64,000 nucleotides of DNA from Actinosynnema pretiosum (GCF_024171695.1 NZ_JAMTCF010000001.1:239061-303060), one strand, 5' to 3'. Positions 1-8,673 are shown, numbered from the stretch's first letter. Program-made: numbers and translations. The notes: a model not told the origin generated them from the sequence alone.

Positions 1-178
1 AGACGCGTTCGCCGGTGGGGCTGCCCTCGCCGAGGAAGTAGGCGAAGAGGTAGCCGGTGTAGGTCTGGGCGGCGGAGGAGGGGGAGGCGGCGGAGGGGGC
101 GGGGGCGGCGAGGAGGGAGAGGGCGAGGCCGACGAGCGTGGCGAGGGCGGTCCTGCGGAACGCGGGGCGGTGGGTCAT
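1..178 (-). CDS. Secreted glycoside hydrolase, GH43-like (N-terminal fragment, cut by window edge)
   Basis: This minus-strand gene starts at the ATG at 178, with GGAG about 6 nt upstream, and runs off the left edge, so only about 59 codons are visible. The protein opens with MTHRPAFRRT, a hydrophobic Leu/Ala-rich core, then an Ala/Ser/Pro-rich stretch ending near SSAAQ. That is a typical actinobacterial Sec signal peptide. The mature part begins TYTGYLFAYFLGEGSPTGE, which resembles the start of secreted five-bladed propeller glycosidases of the GH43 type (YLFxYFTGEG..GE). Those enzymes usually act on arabinan or xylan side chains. The family call rests on about 20 residues and is an inference; export is better supported. 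An alternative ATG lies 6 nt upstream. Confidence 0.5.
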   Translation of the reverse strand, partial: MTHRPAFRRTALATLVGLALSLLAAPAPSAASPSSAAQTYTGYLFAYFLGEGSPTGERV

Positions 179-592
179 CGGCATCTCCGCACGCCGGGGC
201 CGGACGACCCCGTCGCCGCCCAGCCGGGTCCCCGAGCGTCGGGGCGGGCGGGGGCCGGTGTCAACGCCGGGCGGGGGCGCTTCACCCCTGGCGGGCGGGG
301 CCGTTCGGGCGGGGGGCATGTTCGTGGTCATAGCCCTCAAAAGCAGCAGCGGGTGGAACTCACGACGCTGCAGTTGGAGGCACTGGTCGTCTCGGACGCC
401 CAGTTGGGCATGCGCATGCGAGCCAGGAGGAGTTGTGCGATCCGCTCGCCGAAACCGACCGACTGCGCCAGCCGCAGGAGCCGTCCGACATGAGGTGGAC
501 CACCAGAGCTGCAACGAGGTTCAGACGATCGGGAGGTACACCTGGCAACGAATTCACTTCGACCCGTTCAGCAGTGTCACCGACAACAGGCT
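179..592. other. Intergenic region without a supportable gene
   Basis: No frame here has a convincing start, ribosome site and recognisable protein. Short open frames on both strands have no family resemblance. The region around 365-490 on the plus strand gives Leu/Glu/Arg-rich fragments that could be decayed transposase coding sequence, but the match is too weak to call. Confidence 0.4.
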
Positions 593-1173
593 CTACTTGA
601 GTCCCGCCTCGCGCAGGGCGCTAGCCAGTTTCCAGCACTGCTCGCAGTGAATTTCATCTTTTTTGAGAGGTTTGGCAGCAGCTGCGAGGAAGTGCTCCAC
701 CCGCTTGCAGACATCATGCGCCCGCAGTGGCACGAGAAAGCCTTGCAACAGGTGCAGGAGAATCAAACGCGCGCACATCACAGCACTCGATCGCTTCGGC
801 ACCCACACATCGCTCAGCCGTAGCGGGAGCAGCGGCTCCTCACGGACTCGAACGACTTCGGATTCCTGCCACTGCGCCGCGTCCAGGCTCCTCTCGACCT
901 TCCAGCGATCATACTTCTCACGGCCAGCGTGCCAATAGGCCCCGTCGTACTCGACGACAAGCAGCACCTTGCGCGAGTAGGCGGGGATCAGGTTGTCGAC
1001 CTCCAACTCGAAAGCCATATCGGCCCGAAGGCGGTTCAGCCCACTGACGACGACCCGCTCTTACCGGGACCGAGGATCATGGAGAGCACGGTGAACAGCT
1101 CCTGCTCGATCCTGGACGTGCCGGGTGGTGGCGCACCTTCATCGCCTCCCGAGTGCGTGCGCGAGATGATCAC
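593..1173 (-). pseudogene. Frameshifted nuclease-like gene (DUF559/Vsr-type fold)
   Basis: The intact 3' frame (593-1018, 141 codons) encodes EVDNLIPAYSRKVLLVVEYDGAYWHAG followed by a basic helix and VVRVREEPL. This is the layout of small PD-(D/E)XK or Vsr-like endonuclease domains, in which the EYDGxYWH segment carries active-site residues. A late HCEQC motif may be half of a zinc site. Upstream in another frame, a GTG at 1173 opens a frame reading GTSRIEQELFTVLS, which fits the usual N-terminal part of such proteins. It meets a TGA near 1040, exactly where the downstream frame continues as LNRLRADMAFE. The simplest reading is one gene broken by a single frameshift, with no selection for the full enzyme now. 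If the ATG at 1018 is used, a 141-residue C-terminal product could still be made. Confidence 0.45.
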
Positions 1174-1328
1174 GCCCTAAAGGTAGCGACGATCACTGAC
1201 AACCACGCGCTCTCACGCCTGCCACAACTTCCAGCGCAGAGGCCTGGCTCGACCTTTGACACCTCGCACACTGCGATGAGGGCACGGAGGAGCAGGGCGC
1301 TTGATCAGCCGCGTTCGCTCAGTCCGCT
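1174..1328. other. Short intergenic region
   Basis: This lies between the 3' end of the minus-strand CHAT/DcrB pair and the start of the broken nuclease gene. No convincing hairpin terminator or gene is visible. Confidence 0.3.
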
Positions 1329-1775
1329 TCAGACCTCGAACGCGTCGGCAGGACGACCTTCGTCGACGAATCGCATGCCGCCCACGAGCTGCTCCATCGC
1401 TTGGACGTGCTCCTCGAAGCGGTCCGAGGTATCGCTGTACGTGAAGCAGTACGCCCGCTCACCCCGGAACACGAGGAACTGGCGCTGCCGGTACCGCAGA
1501 CCGTCCGAGGTGAAGTCGTAGTCCAGAAGCTGTCCCTCGTGGGCGCCCAACTTCACCGGTTCCTCCAACCGCACGGAGAGGTGGGCGAAAGTGGCCGCCA
1601 GCGTTTCCAGGTGGCCCTCGACGAAGTCCTTCTCGCTGCGTCCGGACAGGTCCTCCACCACAACGAGCAGGTTGCGCCGGAACCCCTCCCCCGCGACCGC
1701 CAGGATGAGCTGGGACCGGTCCTCCCAACCCTGGGGAACGGGCAGCAGAAGACTCGGGATCCCCGCGTAGCGCAT
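1329..1775 (-). CDS. DcrB/DUF1795-like small protein
   Basis: A 148-residue protein of mixed alpha/beta character with no signal peptide and no membrane segment. The pattern IPSLLLPVPQGWEDRSQLILAV, then LVVVEDL, a GHLETLAATF helix, paired strands around LGAHEGQLLDYDF and RQRQFLVFRGERAYCFTYSD, and a last helix FEEHVQAMEQLVGGMRF fits the PsbP/DcrB-like fold. In other bacteria DUF1795 proteins include adaptor chaperones for secreted effectors. The ATG at 1775 shares its A with the TGA of the upstream 1482-residue gene, so the two are almost certainly translationally coupled. A GTG one codon earlier is possible. A partner or adaptor role for the CHAT/NB-ARC protein is inferred from this coupling only. 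Confidence 0.6.
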   Translation of the reverse strand: MRYAGIPSLLLPVPQGWEDRSQLILAVAGEGFRRNLLVVVEDLSGRSEKDFVEGHLETLAATFAHLSVRLEEPVKLGAHEGQLLDYDFTSDGLRYRQRQFLVFRGERAYCFTYSDTSDRFEEHVQAMEQLVGGMRFVDEGRPADAFEV

Positions 1776-4700
1776 CACGTCCCCTCTCCGGCAGAGGCCT
1801 GTTCGCGCAGCAGGGCGAGGACTTCCGCAGCGGACAGCGCATCCACCTCCGGGTTGAACGCGGGCGCCGGTTCAGGGGCGGACAAGAGTGCTCGGTGGTC
1901 AGCCACCGCAGCGCGTAGCGCGACCACCACCGCACCCACGCGGTCACCCAGCAGCGCTTCGTCCGCAACACCTTCGACGACCGGTTCTCCCCACAGGTTG
2001 ATCACGAACCGCGCCGTGGGCAGGTCGAGGGCTTGCGTAACGAGCACTTCCGGCACCGTCCACCCCGTTTCGGCGCGCACGTCACCCCGCACAGCTTCGA
2101 CAGCGGCCAAGAACCGGCCGCCCCTTGCGGGATCGACGCACGGGGCCAAGTCAGGTGCCACCGCTATCAACAGCGGTTGTGCGCGGGCGCGGGCGCGCAC
2201 GGCTTCCTCGCGCGCTCCCTCTTCGGTCGTCGCCATGTCCAGCAGCACCTGTTCCTCGTCGAGTCCGGACGGCGCGATCCTGGTGAGCCTTCGAGCCAGG
2301 AGCAGCACCTCCCCTGCGTGGTCCGGACGCAGCGCGGCGATCGCGCGCAACGTCCGGGCGGCGGCTGCACACGCCCCGACCTGGAGCCGCTGCGACGCGG
2401 CGACCCACAGGTGGTGTTCCGCCTCGTCCGCACGGCCCGCTCCCCTGGCCGCCTCGGACAGGCATTCGCGGACCTCTGCGGCGTTCTCGCGGAAACCGTG
2501 CTGCTCGTAGTGCCCCAAAGCGGTCATGAGCGCTTGGCGGGCTTCGGCGAAGCGCTCCGCCCGCAGCAGCAACACGCCGAGGCGTTTCGCGTACGGCGCC
2601 CCACCGCCACCGCTCGCACCGAGCAGTTCGAGCATCCGGCGCAGCGGGCCCTCCAGGTCGGTTTCCGGCACCTCTGCCCCGGCGCAGTGGTCGAAGTAGA
2701 CCTGCCATGCCCGGAGCTCACGGTCGGGCAGGTGGACAGCAGCGGCGATCGCGGCGGCTTCGCTCGCCCTTTCGACCCTCGTCCGAACACCCACGGAGTC
2801 GAGCTCACGCGGATCGAGCAGAGCGCTGATCAGCGCCGTGGGATCTTTCAGCTCGTTCACAAGCCGTTTCTGGGCACGTCTGATCCTGTCGGCCTCCTCG
2901 CGGTCACCCATGCCTGCGAACACCCGAAGCAGACCATCCAGCGCATCGAGCTGGTGCCCCAGGTGCCCGATCTCCCGTGCTTTCTCACGCACGACCTTGA
3001 AGTGGAAGCGAGCATGAACCAGGTCGCCAGCCAGGTACGCGATCCCCCCGCGCAGGAGGTGCAGGCCTGTCTTGACACGTGGAACGGCACTGCGGGACGC
3101 CGCGTCGTCCGCCCAGCGGACAGCGAGGTCCGCTCGTCCACGCACCAGTGCCGCGTTGGCCATCGCCAGCAGTGTGATGGCCTGGTGCGCGCTGCTGCCC
3201 TTCGCCTCCTCAATGGCCAGGGCGGTGTCCAGGTCCTTGAGCGCATCGGCGACCGCACCGTTCGGGAGGTGCTGGGCGATAGCGCGGTCCACCAGCACGG
3301 CGGCGTGGTGGAGACCGTCACTCGGAACCAGGTCGAGCGCTTCGGCGATCAGCGCGGGCACCTCGGCGGTCCACCCCGGCGGGCGGGCGGCGTCGAGCGC
3401 CCTGGCCCTGCAGCGCAGGGCGAACGCCAGCACGATCGGCGCTTCGTGCTCACGAGCCAGATCAACCGCTGTCCTCAGATCGGACAACGCGTGCTCGGGC
3501 GAGTGCCCGGTGGACCAGAATCCCCTGGTCGCCAGGATCTCAGCGCGGTCGGCGCCCGCTTCCTGCGGGCACTCCTCCAACGCCCGGTCCAGGAACACGG
3601 TCGATTGGGGCTCCCCCAACTCCAGCTGGACCTGCCCCATGATCAGGTACAGCGCGTGGTGCTCCCGACCGTGTTCGTGAAGCCGGGCCAAGGTCGCCAT
3701 GCAGAGGTGACGCGCCTCGGTGAACCGCTGGCGGAACAGCAGGTGGTCCGCCAGCGCGACAGCGGACTCCACCTCCAGTACCAGACTCGCGCCCAGTTGG
3801 GAAAGCCGGTGGACCTCCAGCAGCGCGGCCACGTCCACCTCGGTCAAGTCCTCCACCGCTACCGTTCGTGCCGAGCACGCCGCGAGTTCACGAGCGCAGG
3901 CCGCATATCGGGCGCGCAGTGCCTCGGGGTCGTCATCGGAGGCGTGCCGGGACCGCAGCACACCGGGGAGCACGAACCGGTCCACCTCCCCCGCCCGGTG
4001 CTCCAGCAGACCGAGGTCGGTCAACCGCCACACGACTTCCCGAGCGTCATCACCGGTCAACCTGGTCAGCACGTCGACGGGCACGGGGATGCGAAAGGGG
4101 GAAGCGGCCTCCAGCACACGTGCGTCTCCAACACCGATCCTGCTCAGCAGCATGGGCGCGAAGACGTCTTGCTCCAGGAAGTCCATCCGGTTGTCGCGCA
4201 GGACGGCGCGGAGCGCGTCCGGTTCGATCCTGGTCTCGCGCAGCGCAGTGCTCACCAACCACTCGGTCAACCGAGTGTTGCCACCCGCGATGGAGATGAC
4301 AGCGTCGACCCGGTCAGCGGACAGCGCGGCGAGACCTCCCACCCGTCGTGCGACCACGCGCTCCAGGTCGAGTCGGCTGAGCGCACCGAGCCTGGTGACC
4401 TTAAGGTGCCGCGTGCACGGCAAATCGGGCGGGTAGCGGGTGGTCATGATGATCCGGTACGGCCCGTACCCGCAGTTCCGCACGGCGGTGACCAGCGCGG
4501 TCAGCACCATCGCGGCTTCCGGCGTGGTCGTCGGACGTCCGGCGGTGAGGGTGATCGCCCGCGTGCCGCCGGGTTCGACCTCGAATGAGTGCTCGAACGC
4601 GTCCAGCTCGAACAGCAGGAGCTTCACCCGCGACATCGCCCACCCGCGCAGGAACCGGGTGAGGCGGTCGACGAGGGGAAGCGCGGCGTCCACCTGCTGC

Positions 4701-6223
4701 AGGTGGACGTCGCGCTCGATGTCGGCGGCGATGGCGTCCACGAGCTTGCGCTTGGTCAAGTCGCCTTCAACCCGCACCACCTCGTAGTCCGCGGTGAGCC
4801 GTTGCTGGACGCGGCGGGCGAGCCGGGTCTTGCCAAGCCCTCCCATCCCGCACAGGACAAGTCCGACCGGGTCCGGTGCACCGGTGACGCCGAGCAAGCG
4901 AACGGCGTCCTGGAGTTCCCGCCTGCGGCCGACGAATCCGGTCCCTTCGGCGCTACGCCCCTCATCGCCTGGTCCGGGCAGGACTCGCGCGAGGCGGGCG
5001 CCGCCCGCTCTCGGCGCGGTGACCAGGGCGCCGGAGGGCTCGCCCGCGACGAAGACCCTCAGGCAGTGCCAGTCGCTCCCACCGTCGATGAGCATGGCGC
5101 GGTAGGTGGTGGCGAGGGCTTCGACCAGCGTTCGTCCTCTCGCCAGGACCTGGTAGAAGGCGGTCACCGCTTTGGACGCGCGGGCATCGGATCTTCGCCT
5201 GTCCCATCCGATGACGACGGGAACGCAGGTTCCCACCAGTCTCGCCGCGAGCGAGCCGGTGGGGAAGCCGTCGGCTTCGTCGCTCATGGACCTCCCGGAG
5301 AGGAACAGCACGGAAGGTCCACTGGCCCGAACGGCCTCGCGCAGCGCGGTCGCGTCGGCGTCGACCCGCTCACCACGGACTCCTTCGGTGGCGAGCACCG
5401 CCTCCCCTCGGACGAACTCGACGTGGCCGTCCAGGTGGATCACGTCGAAGTGGTGGCACTCGTACTCGCCCAACCGGTTCTCGAGGTCGACGAGGCTGCC
5501 GCTATCGTCGAAGTGCGGCTCCAGCGAGTGCGTGCGGGCCAATGAGATGATCGCGTCGTGCTCGGCGTCGTAGTCGAGCCCCGGCAAACCGCCCAACGGC
5601 GCGCAGGCCATGAAGAGCAGCCTCAGGCCACGCTTGGCCGCCGGGCGGGGACGCCCGCCGGACGCGACCACTCGGACCGGGATGACGGGGTCGGGAGCGG
5701 CGACGAGGAAGACCTCGCCATCGTGCAAGAGCTCCCAGGGCAGACGTGCGATCTCCTCCTCGGCATCGATCGCGAGCAGCAGCGTCGGCCAAGCCCCTCG
5801 AGTGCGCTCGCGGTATTCGCTCAGCACCCGCTCCGCGGTGTCGAGCAAGGCGTGAAGCCGAGCTCCGCAGTTCACGAGCATGGCTGCGCGAGCGCGCGGT
5901 GCTGCGTTCGCCGCGTCCCGGTGCAGCGCCCGGACGTGGTGGAGCGCGTCCGCCACCTCGGCCGCAGGCACAACGACCACGCGGTCCGCAGCGTTCTCGA
6001 ACCGGTAGCGGACCTGCGTGCCACCCACGACCTGCCGGATCTCCACACCGATGCGGTGCCGCTGCTCCGGACCGGCCGAATCGGCGCCGTCGCCCTTGCG
6101 CAGGTGAATTCCACCGTTGATGGTTCCGGCCATCACCACCGCGCCATCGACGGACCCCTGATGGCCGTTAAGCACGTTGACGTCGACCACCTTGCCCTGT
6201 CCGCGCCAATCATCTCCTGCCAC
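1775..6223 (-). CDS. CHAT-domain / NB-ARC STAND NTPase / TPR protein
   Basis: A 1482-residue multidomain signalling protein. Residues about 16-42 hold a short Gly-rich segment (SVDGAVVMAGTINGGIHL) resembling the RHIM-like amyloid signalling motifs found at the ends of bacterial NLR-like proteins. Residues about 85-400 look like a CHAT (caspase-like) domain: LPWELLHDG, then HLDGH with candidate catalytic His267, and the C-terminal DWHCLRVFVAGEPS. The position of the catalytic Cys (usual LNACRS) reads LSGRS, so it appears lost (Gly310). FVGRRREL and the P-loop GMGGLGKT (459-466) begin an NB-ARC/STAND NTPase with RIIMTTRYPP. From about 800 to 1330 there are TPR-like helical repeats. The last 120 residues weakly resemble FlhA/FHIPEP. 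The GTG at 6223 was chosen because GGAAGG lies 8 nt upstream; a GTG at 6232 has no spaced ribosome site. A role in defence or regulated signalling is inferred. Confidence 0.75.
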   Translation of the reverse strand: MAGDDWRGQGKVVDVNVLNGHQGSVDGAVVMAGTINGGIHLRKGDGADSAGPEQRHRIGVEIRQVVGGTQVRYRFENAADRVVVVPAAEVADALHHVRALHRDAANAAPRARAAMLVNCGARLHALLDTAERVLSEYRERTRGAWPTLLLAIDAEEEIARLPWELLHDGEVFLVAAPDPVIPVRVVASGGRPRPAAKRGLRLLFMACAPLGGLPGLDYDAEHDAIISLARTHSLEPHFDDSGSLVDLENRLGEYECHHFDVIHLDGHVEFVRGEAVLATEGVRGERVDADATALREAVRASGPSVLFLSGRSMSDEADGFPTGSLAARLVGTCVPVVIGWDRRRSDARASKAVTAFYQVLARGRTLVEALATTYRAMLIDGGSDWHCLRVFVAGEPSGALVTAPRAGGARLARVLPGPGDEGRSAEGTGFVGRRRELQDAVRLLGVTGAPDPVGLVLCGMGGLGKTRLARRVQQRLTADYEVVRVEGDLTKRKLVDAIAADIERDVHLQQVDAALPLVDRLTRFLRGWAMSRVKLLLFELDAFEHSFEVEPGGTRAITLTAGRPTTTPEAAMVLTALVTAVRNCGYGPYRIIMTTRYPPDLPCTRHLKVTRLGALSRLDLERVVARRVGGLAALSADRVDAVISIAGGNTRLTEWLVSTALRETRIEPDALRAVLRDNRMDFLEQDVFAPMLLSRIGVGDARVLEAASPFRIPVPVDVLTRLTGDDAREVVWRLTDLGLLEHRAGEVDRFVLPGVLRSRHASDDDPEALRARYAACARELAACSARTVAVEDLTEVDVAALLEVHRLSQLGASLVLEVESAVALADHLLFRQRFTEARHLCMATLARLHEHGREHHALYLIMGQVQLELGEPQSTVFLDRALEECPQEAGADRAEILATRGFWSTGHSPEHALSDLRTAVDLAREHEAPIVLAFALRCRARALDAARPPGWTAEVPALIAEALDLVPSDGLHHAAVLVDRAIAQHLPNGAVADALKDLDTALAIEEAKGSSAHQAITLLAMANAALVRGRADLAVRWADDAASRSAVPRVKTGLHLLRGGIAYLAGDLVHARFHFKVVREKAREIGHLGHQLDALDGLLRVFAGMGDREEADRIRRAQKRLVNELKDPTALISALLDPRELDSVGVRTRVERASEAAAIAAAVHLPDRELRAWQVYFDHCAGAEVPETDLEGPLRRMLELLGASGGGGAPYAKRLGVLLLRAERFAEARQALMTALGHYEQHGFRENAAEVRECLSEAARGAGRADEAEHHLWVAASQRLQVGACAAAARTLRAIAALRPDHAGEVLLLARRLTRIAPSGLDEEQVLLDMATTEEGAREEAVRARARAQPLLIAVAPDLAPCVDPARGGRFLAAVEAVRGDVRAETGWTVPEVLVTQALDLPTARFVINLWGEPVVEGVADEALLGDRVGAVVVALRAAVADHRALLSAPEPAPAFNPEVDALSAAEVLALLREQASAGEGT

Positions 6224-6496
6224 CAGCGCCACCTTCCAGGTCGCCGGTCCGCCGAGGTCGACCAGCCGGTGGGGATTCTTGCACCCGAATCCCCCAAGAA
6301 CAACGAGAACAAGCGTCGAGAAAATCGCATTTTTGCGTAGACAAAGAACCCGTTCCGCGATAGATAAAAACGAAACCCTTCAGTGTTGAATAATTTTCGC
6401 ATGTGAAAGAGCAAAACGAAGAGCAGCGCATCACACCATCAGGGGCAGCTTTTCGGGCATCATGAACACGAGATCGAAACGGCACAGGAGGCCGCT
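6224..6496. promoter_or_regulatory. AT-rich divergent promoter region
   Basis: About 270 bp separate the minus-strand CHAT/NB-ARC gene from the plus-strand PPE-like operon. The part from about 6300 to 6420 is strikingly AT-rich for this genome (runs such as gataaaaacg and gaataatttt), as expected for promoters. No -35/-10 pair with good spacing could be assigned to either gene. No gene is supported here. Confidence 0.5.
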
Positions 6497-7606
6497 TTGG
6501 AAGAGCTCGAGGGCAGCGCAGCGCGCGAGGGGAAGCGAACCCCCCTCCCAGCGAGCTCGGAAACCGAGGCGCTCACGACGGACCGGTACGTCGCAGGCGG
6601 TGTGCCTTGGGAGAACTACAGCCATCGGCAGCTGTTCGACATGCTCCACGAGCACGCCGACCTGTCCGCGACGTACGAGGGCGCGATCCGGTGGAGGGAC
6701 CACGGTGAGGCCATCGAGTTCCTCAGCGGCCAGTTCAACCGGCTCCTGACTTCGCTCGCACACTCGTGGACGGGCAAGAGCGCCGACAACGCGCTCGAAC
6801 TGCTGGGGCAGAACGCCGCTTGGCTGGCAGACCTGGCGCACACAGCTGCGGACATGGGGACCACCGTCAGCACAGCAGCGGATCAACTCGCAGCGGCCCA
6901 GCGTGCGATGCCCGTTCCTCGCGATCAAGCGACTGGCGCTTCCTTGGGCGCGGGCTTCGGAAGCGACGCGACAGGAGGAGAGTCGGATCTCCTGGCCTCA
7001 GTGATCGGGACCGTGCTCGGTGGCACCACCAGCGTGCTGGGAGACATGCTCGATGAGAGGTCCCACAAGGACTGGGCCGTGCAGGTCATGCGCGACCACG
7101 AGCAGGGCGCCATGGAGATCGACGACAGCACGCCCCAGTTCGCTGGAACCCTGTCGACGATCACGTCCCTGGTGGCCGCGCCCACGATCGCAACTGCGCT
7201 GAACCGAACACCCTCTCAGGCCACGGCCGGTCGATCCCCGCAGGAGAGGACTCACGACACGCAGCAGGCCCAACTCGGCGATCGCTCTTCAGGGTTGGAC
7301 ACGACTCAACTTTCCACCGCGCCGTCCTGGTCGGCAGTGGGGCCCGAGGCCAGGTGGCAGGCGATGACCGCCGCGTCGAGCGGCCTCACGGCGGGAAACC
7401 ACCCCGCAGGTAGATCGCCCGCAGCTCAGGCCGCGGTGGGCGGGCTGGCTGCCGGAGGTGACGTCACGGCGCAGGGAAGAGCCCAGGAGGAGAGCGCAGG
7501 CGCTGCGGGCAGCAGTTCAGAGACCTCCAAACGAAGGCGCTCCCCCTATGAGTACGACCTGTTCGGGGACTTGGACCGTTCAGCGCCTGCAGTGATCGGC
7601 GAGTAG
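6497..7606 (+). CDS. PPE-like / WXG-type ESX (type VII) secretion substrate
   Basis: A 369-residue protein starting at TTG 6497. The rare start is supported by AGGAGG at 6486-6491, 5 nt upstream. The N-terminal about 150 residues are helical and carry SWTGKSADNALELL (W91-T92-G93), the WXG turn of ESX substrates, followed by a long Ala-rich helix, as in PPE-type proteins. A Gly-rich hydrophobic segment (about 165-185) and a low-complexity Ser/Thr/Gln/Ala-rich tail follow. There is no Sec signal. The next two genes encode a small YxxxD protein and an EspG-like chaperone, so the three form a classic ESX substrate pair plus chaperone. Export through a type VII system encoded elsewhere is inferred. 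The family call is by pattern, not by close sequence identity. Confidence 0.65.
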   Translation: MEELEGSAAREGKRTPLPASSETEALTTDRYVAGGVPWENYSHRQLFDMLHEHADLSATYEGAIRWRDHGEAIEFLSGQFNRLLTSLAHSWTGKSADNALELLGQNAAWLADLAHTAADMGTTVSTAADQLAAAQRAMPVPRDQATGASLGAGFGSDATGGESDLLASVIGTVLGGTTSVLGDMLDERSHKDWAVQVMRDHEQGAMEIDDSTPQFAGTLSTITSLVAAPTIATALNRTPSQATAGRSPQERTHDTQQAQLGDRSSGLDTTQLSTAPSWSAVGPEARWQAMTAASSGLTAGNHPAGRSPAAQAAVGGLAAGGDVTAQGRAQEESAGAAGSSSETSKRRRSPYEYDLFGDLDRSAPAVIGE

Positions 7607-7615
7607 GAGGGACAA

Positions 7616-7933
7616 GTGGTGCACGGGAACAGAAAAATTCTGAATGTCGATGTCGGGGAATTGCGGTCGACCTGCCTCGGCGTCCTGGAACTCTCCAGGG
7701 CGATCGAGGAGATGCGGGCGCACGTGGAGGCCATGTCCACCCCCTTGCCCATGGGGTCCAGCCCGCAAGCGCACGCGCTCAGCCAGAAGTTCAACGACCG
7801 GGCGGCCGAGTTCCGGGAACTTCTACACACGATGGAGTTGCAATTGGCCGCCATCGCACACGAGCTCGATTCGACCAGCGACACCTATCGTGAAATAGAT
7901 TCAAAAAATCTGTCCGATTTCCTCAAGCAATGA
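7616..7933 (+). CDS. Small PE-like ESX substrate with C-terminal YxxxD signal
   Basis: A 105-residue, mostly helical protein with two long helices separated by a Pro/Gly-rich turn near residues 42-49 (STPLPMGSS), the helix-turn-helix layout of PE/WXG100 proteins. Near the C-terminus it has TYREID (Y91-D95), matching the YxxxD/E type VII secretion signal. The GTG at 7616 is preceded by AGGAGG with 5 nt spacing and lies 9 bp after the PPE-like stop codon; a second GTG follows directly. Its last codons overlap the start of the EspG-like gene. It probably forms a heterodimer with the PPE-like protein and carries the export signal for the pair (inference from family knowledge). Confidence 0.65.
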   Translation: MVHGNRKILNVDVGELRSTCLGVLELSRAIEEMRAHVEAMSTPLPMGSSPQAHALSQKFNDRAAEFRELLHTMELQLAAIAHELDSTSDTYREIDSKNLSDFLKQ

Positions 7934-8637
7934 TCGGGAACCTGCTGGACGGATGGGAACTGCGCCTGCTGTGCGAGTTCGCCGAACGACCATGGCCGCT
8001 GCCGCTCACGGAACCATCGAGCGGAGCGGGCCACCTCGGGCGTCCTCTGGAGAACTACAACGCCGCCAGAGCGCTGGAGTCGCGCGGGCTGGCCGACGAA
8101 CGCGGGCCGCTGGGCGCGGCAGCCGATGTGGTGGCAGCGTTGCGGGAGGGCATTCTCGCGCACTTGGTCCTGGGAGGACCGGTGCCGGTAGCCGCGTCGG
8201 TACTCCGTCATCGAGGAGCCTGCGTCGTCCTCGTGCAGCGCGCAAGCTGGATCGAGGTGCTGGGAGTGGCGCGGGACCCGTTGCCGAACACCCTGCTGTC
8301 TCTGATTCCCAAGGTGGATGCCGCATCCACTTTGCCCATGAGTTTGCCGCGCGAAGCAGTCGACGCGGTCAAGTGCCTGCGCGAGCAGCACCTCATCGAA
8401 CGGGTGCTGGCGGATCACGGTGTCGGCCCAGCAGCCCAGCAGCACTGGGTCACGGCCCTGCACCCGGTGTTGTCCAATGGGCAGTTCGGCACGAGGCCGG
8501 ATAACGAGGTGCGCTGGGTGGACAGCGGTCTTGGCAGGTTGCGGCTGACCGAGAGCGATGGGTGGATCAGCGCCAACCCGATGACCGAAGGGGCGCTCCG
8601 CTCCAGTTTCCGGGAAATCCTGCACCGAGCGCGGTGA
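7930..8637 (+). CDS. EspG-like ESX secretion-associated chaperone
   Basis: A 235-residue cytosolic-looking protein. It starts with ATG at 7930, overlapping the previous stop by 4 bp (ATGA), so translation is coupled. The features fit EspG proteins: an N-terminal LLDGWELRLLCEF segment, a middle ARALESRGLADERGPLGAAADVVAAL stretch, a strand block (GACVVLVQRASWIEVLGVARDP) and the segment TLLSLIPKVDAASTLPMSLP. EspG binds the PPE partner of PE-PPE dimers and keeps it soluble until export. Overall similarity is in architecture rather than exact motifs, and the gene order (PPE, PE, EspG) is the stronger argument. Confidence 0.6.
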   Translation: MIGNLLDGWELRLLCEFAERPWPLPLTEPSSGAGHLGRPLENYNAARALESRGLADERGPLGAAADVVAALREGILAHLVLGGPVPVAASVLRHRGACVVLVQRASWIEVLGVARDPLPNTLLSLIPKVDAASTLPMSLPREAVDAVKCLREQHLIERVLADHGVGPAAQQHWVTALHPVLSNGQFGTRPDNEVRWVDSGLGRLRLTESDGWISANPMTEGALRSSFREILHRAR

Positions 8638-8673
8638 GCCGATCGGCGCGTCACAGGCTGCGGGAGGCTTCGG

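Noticed and set aside
360-557. Small frames suggesting a decayed IS66-type transposase N-terminus
   Set aside because: Only a vague Leu/Glu/Arg pattern over a few residues, with no terminal repeats or target duplication.
2033-4588. An 851-codon plus-strand frame opposite the CHAT/NB-ARC gene
   Set aside because: No ribosome site, no domain motifs and biased composition. The minus-strand frame has clear CHAT, NB-ARC and TPR features.
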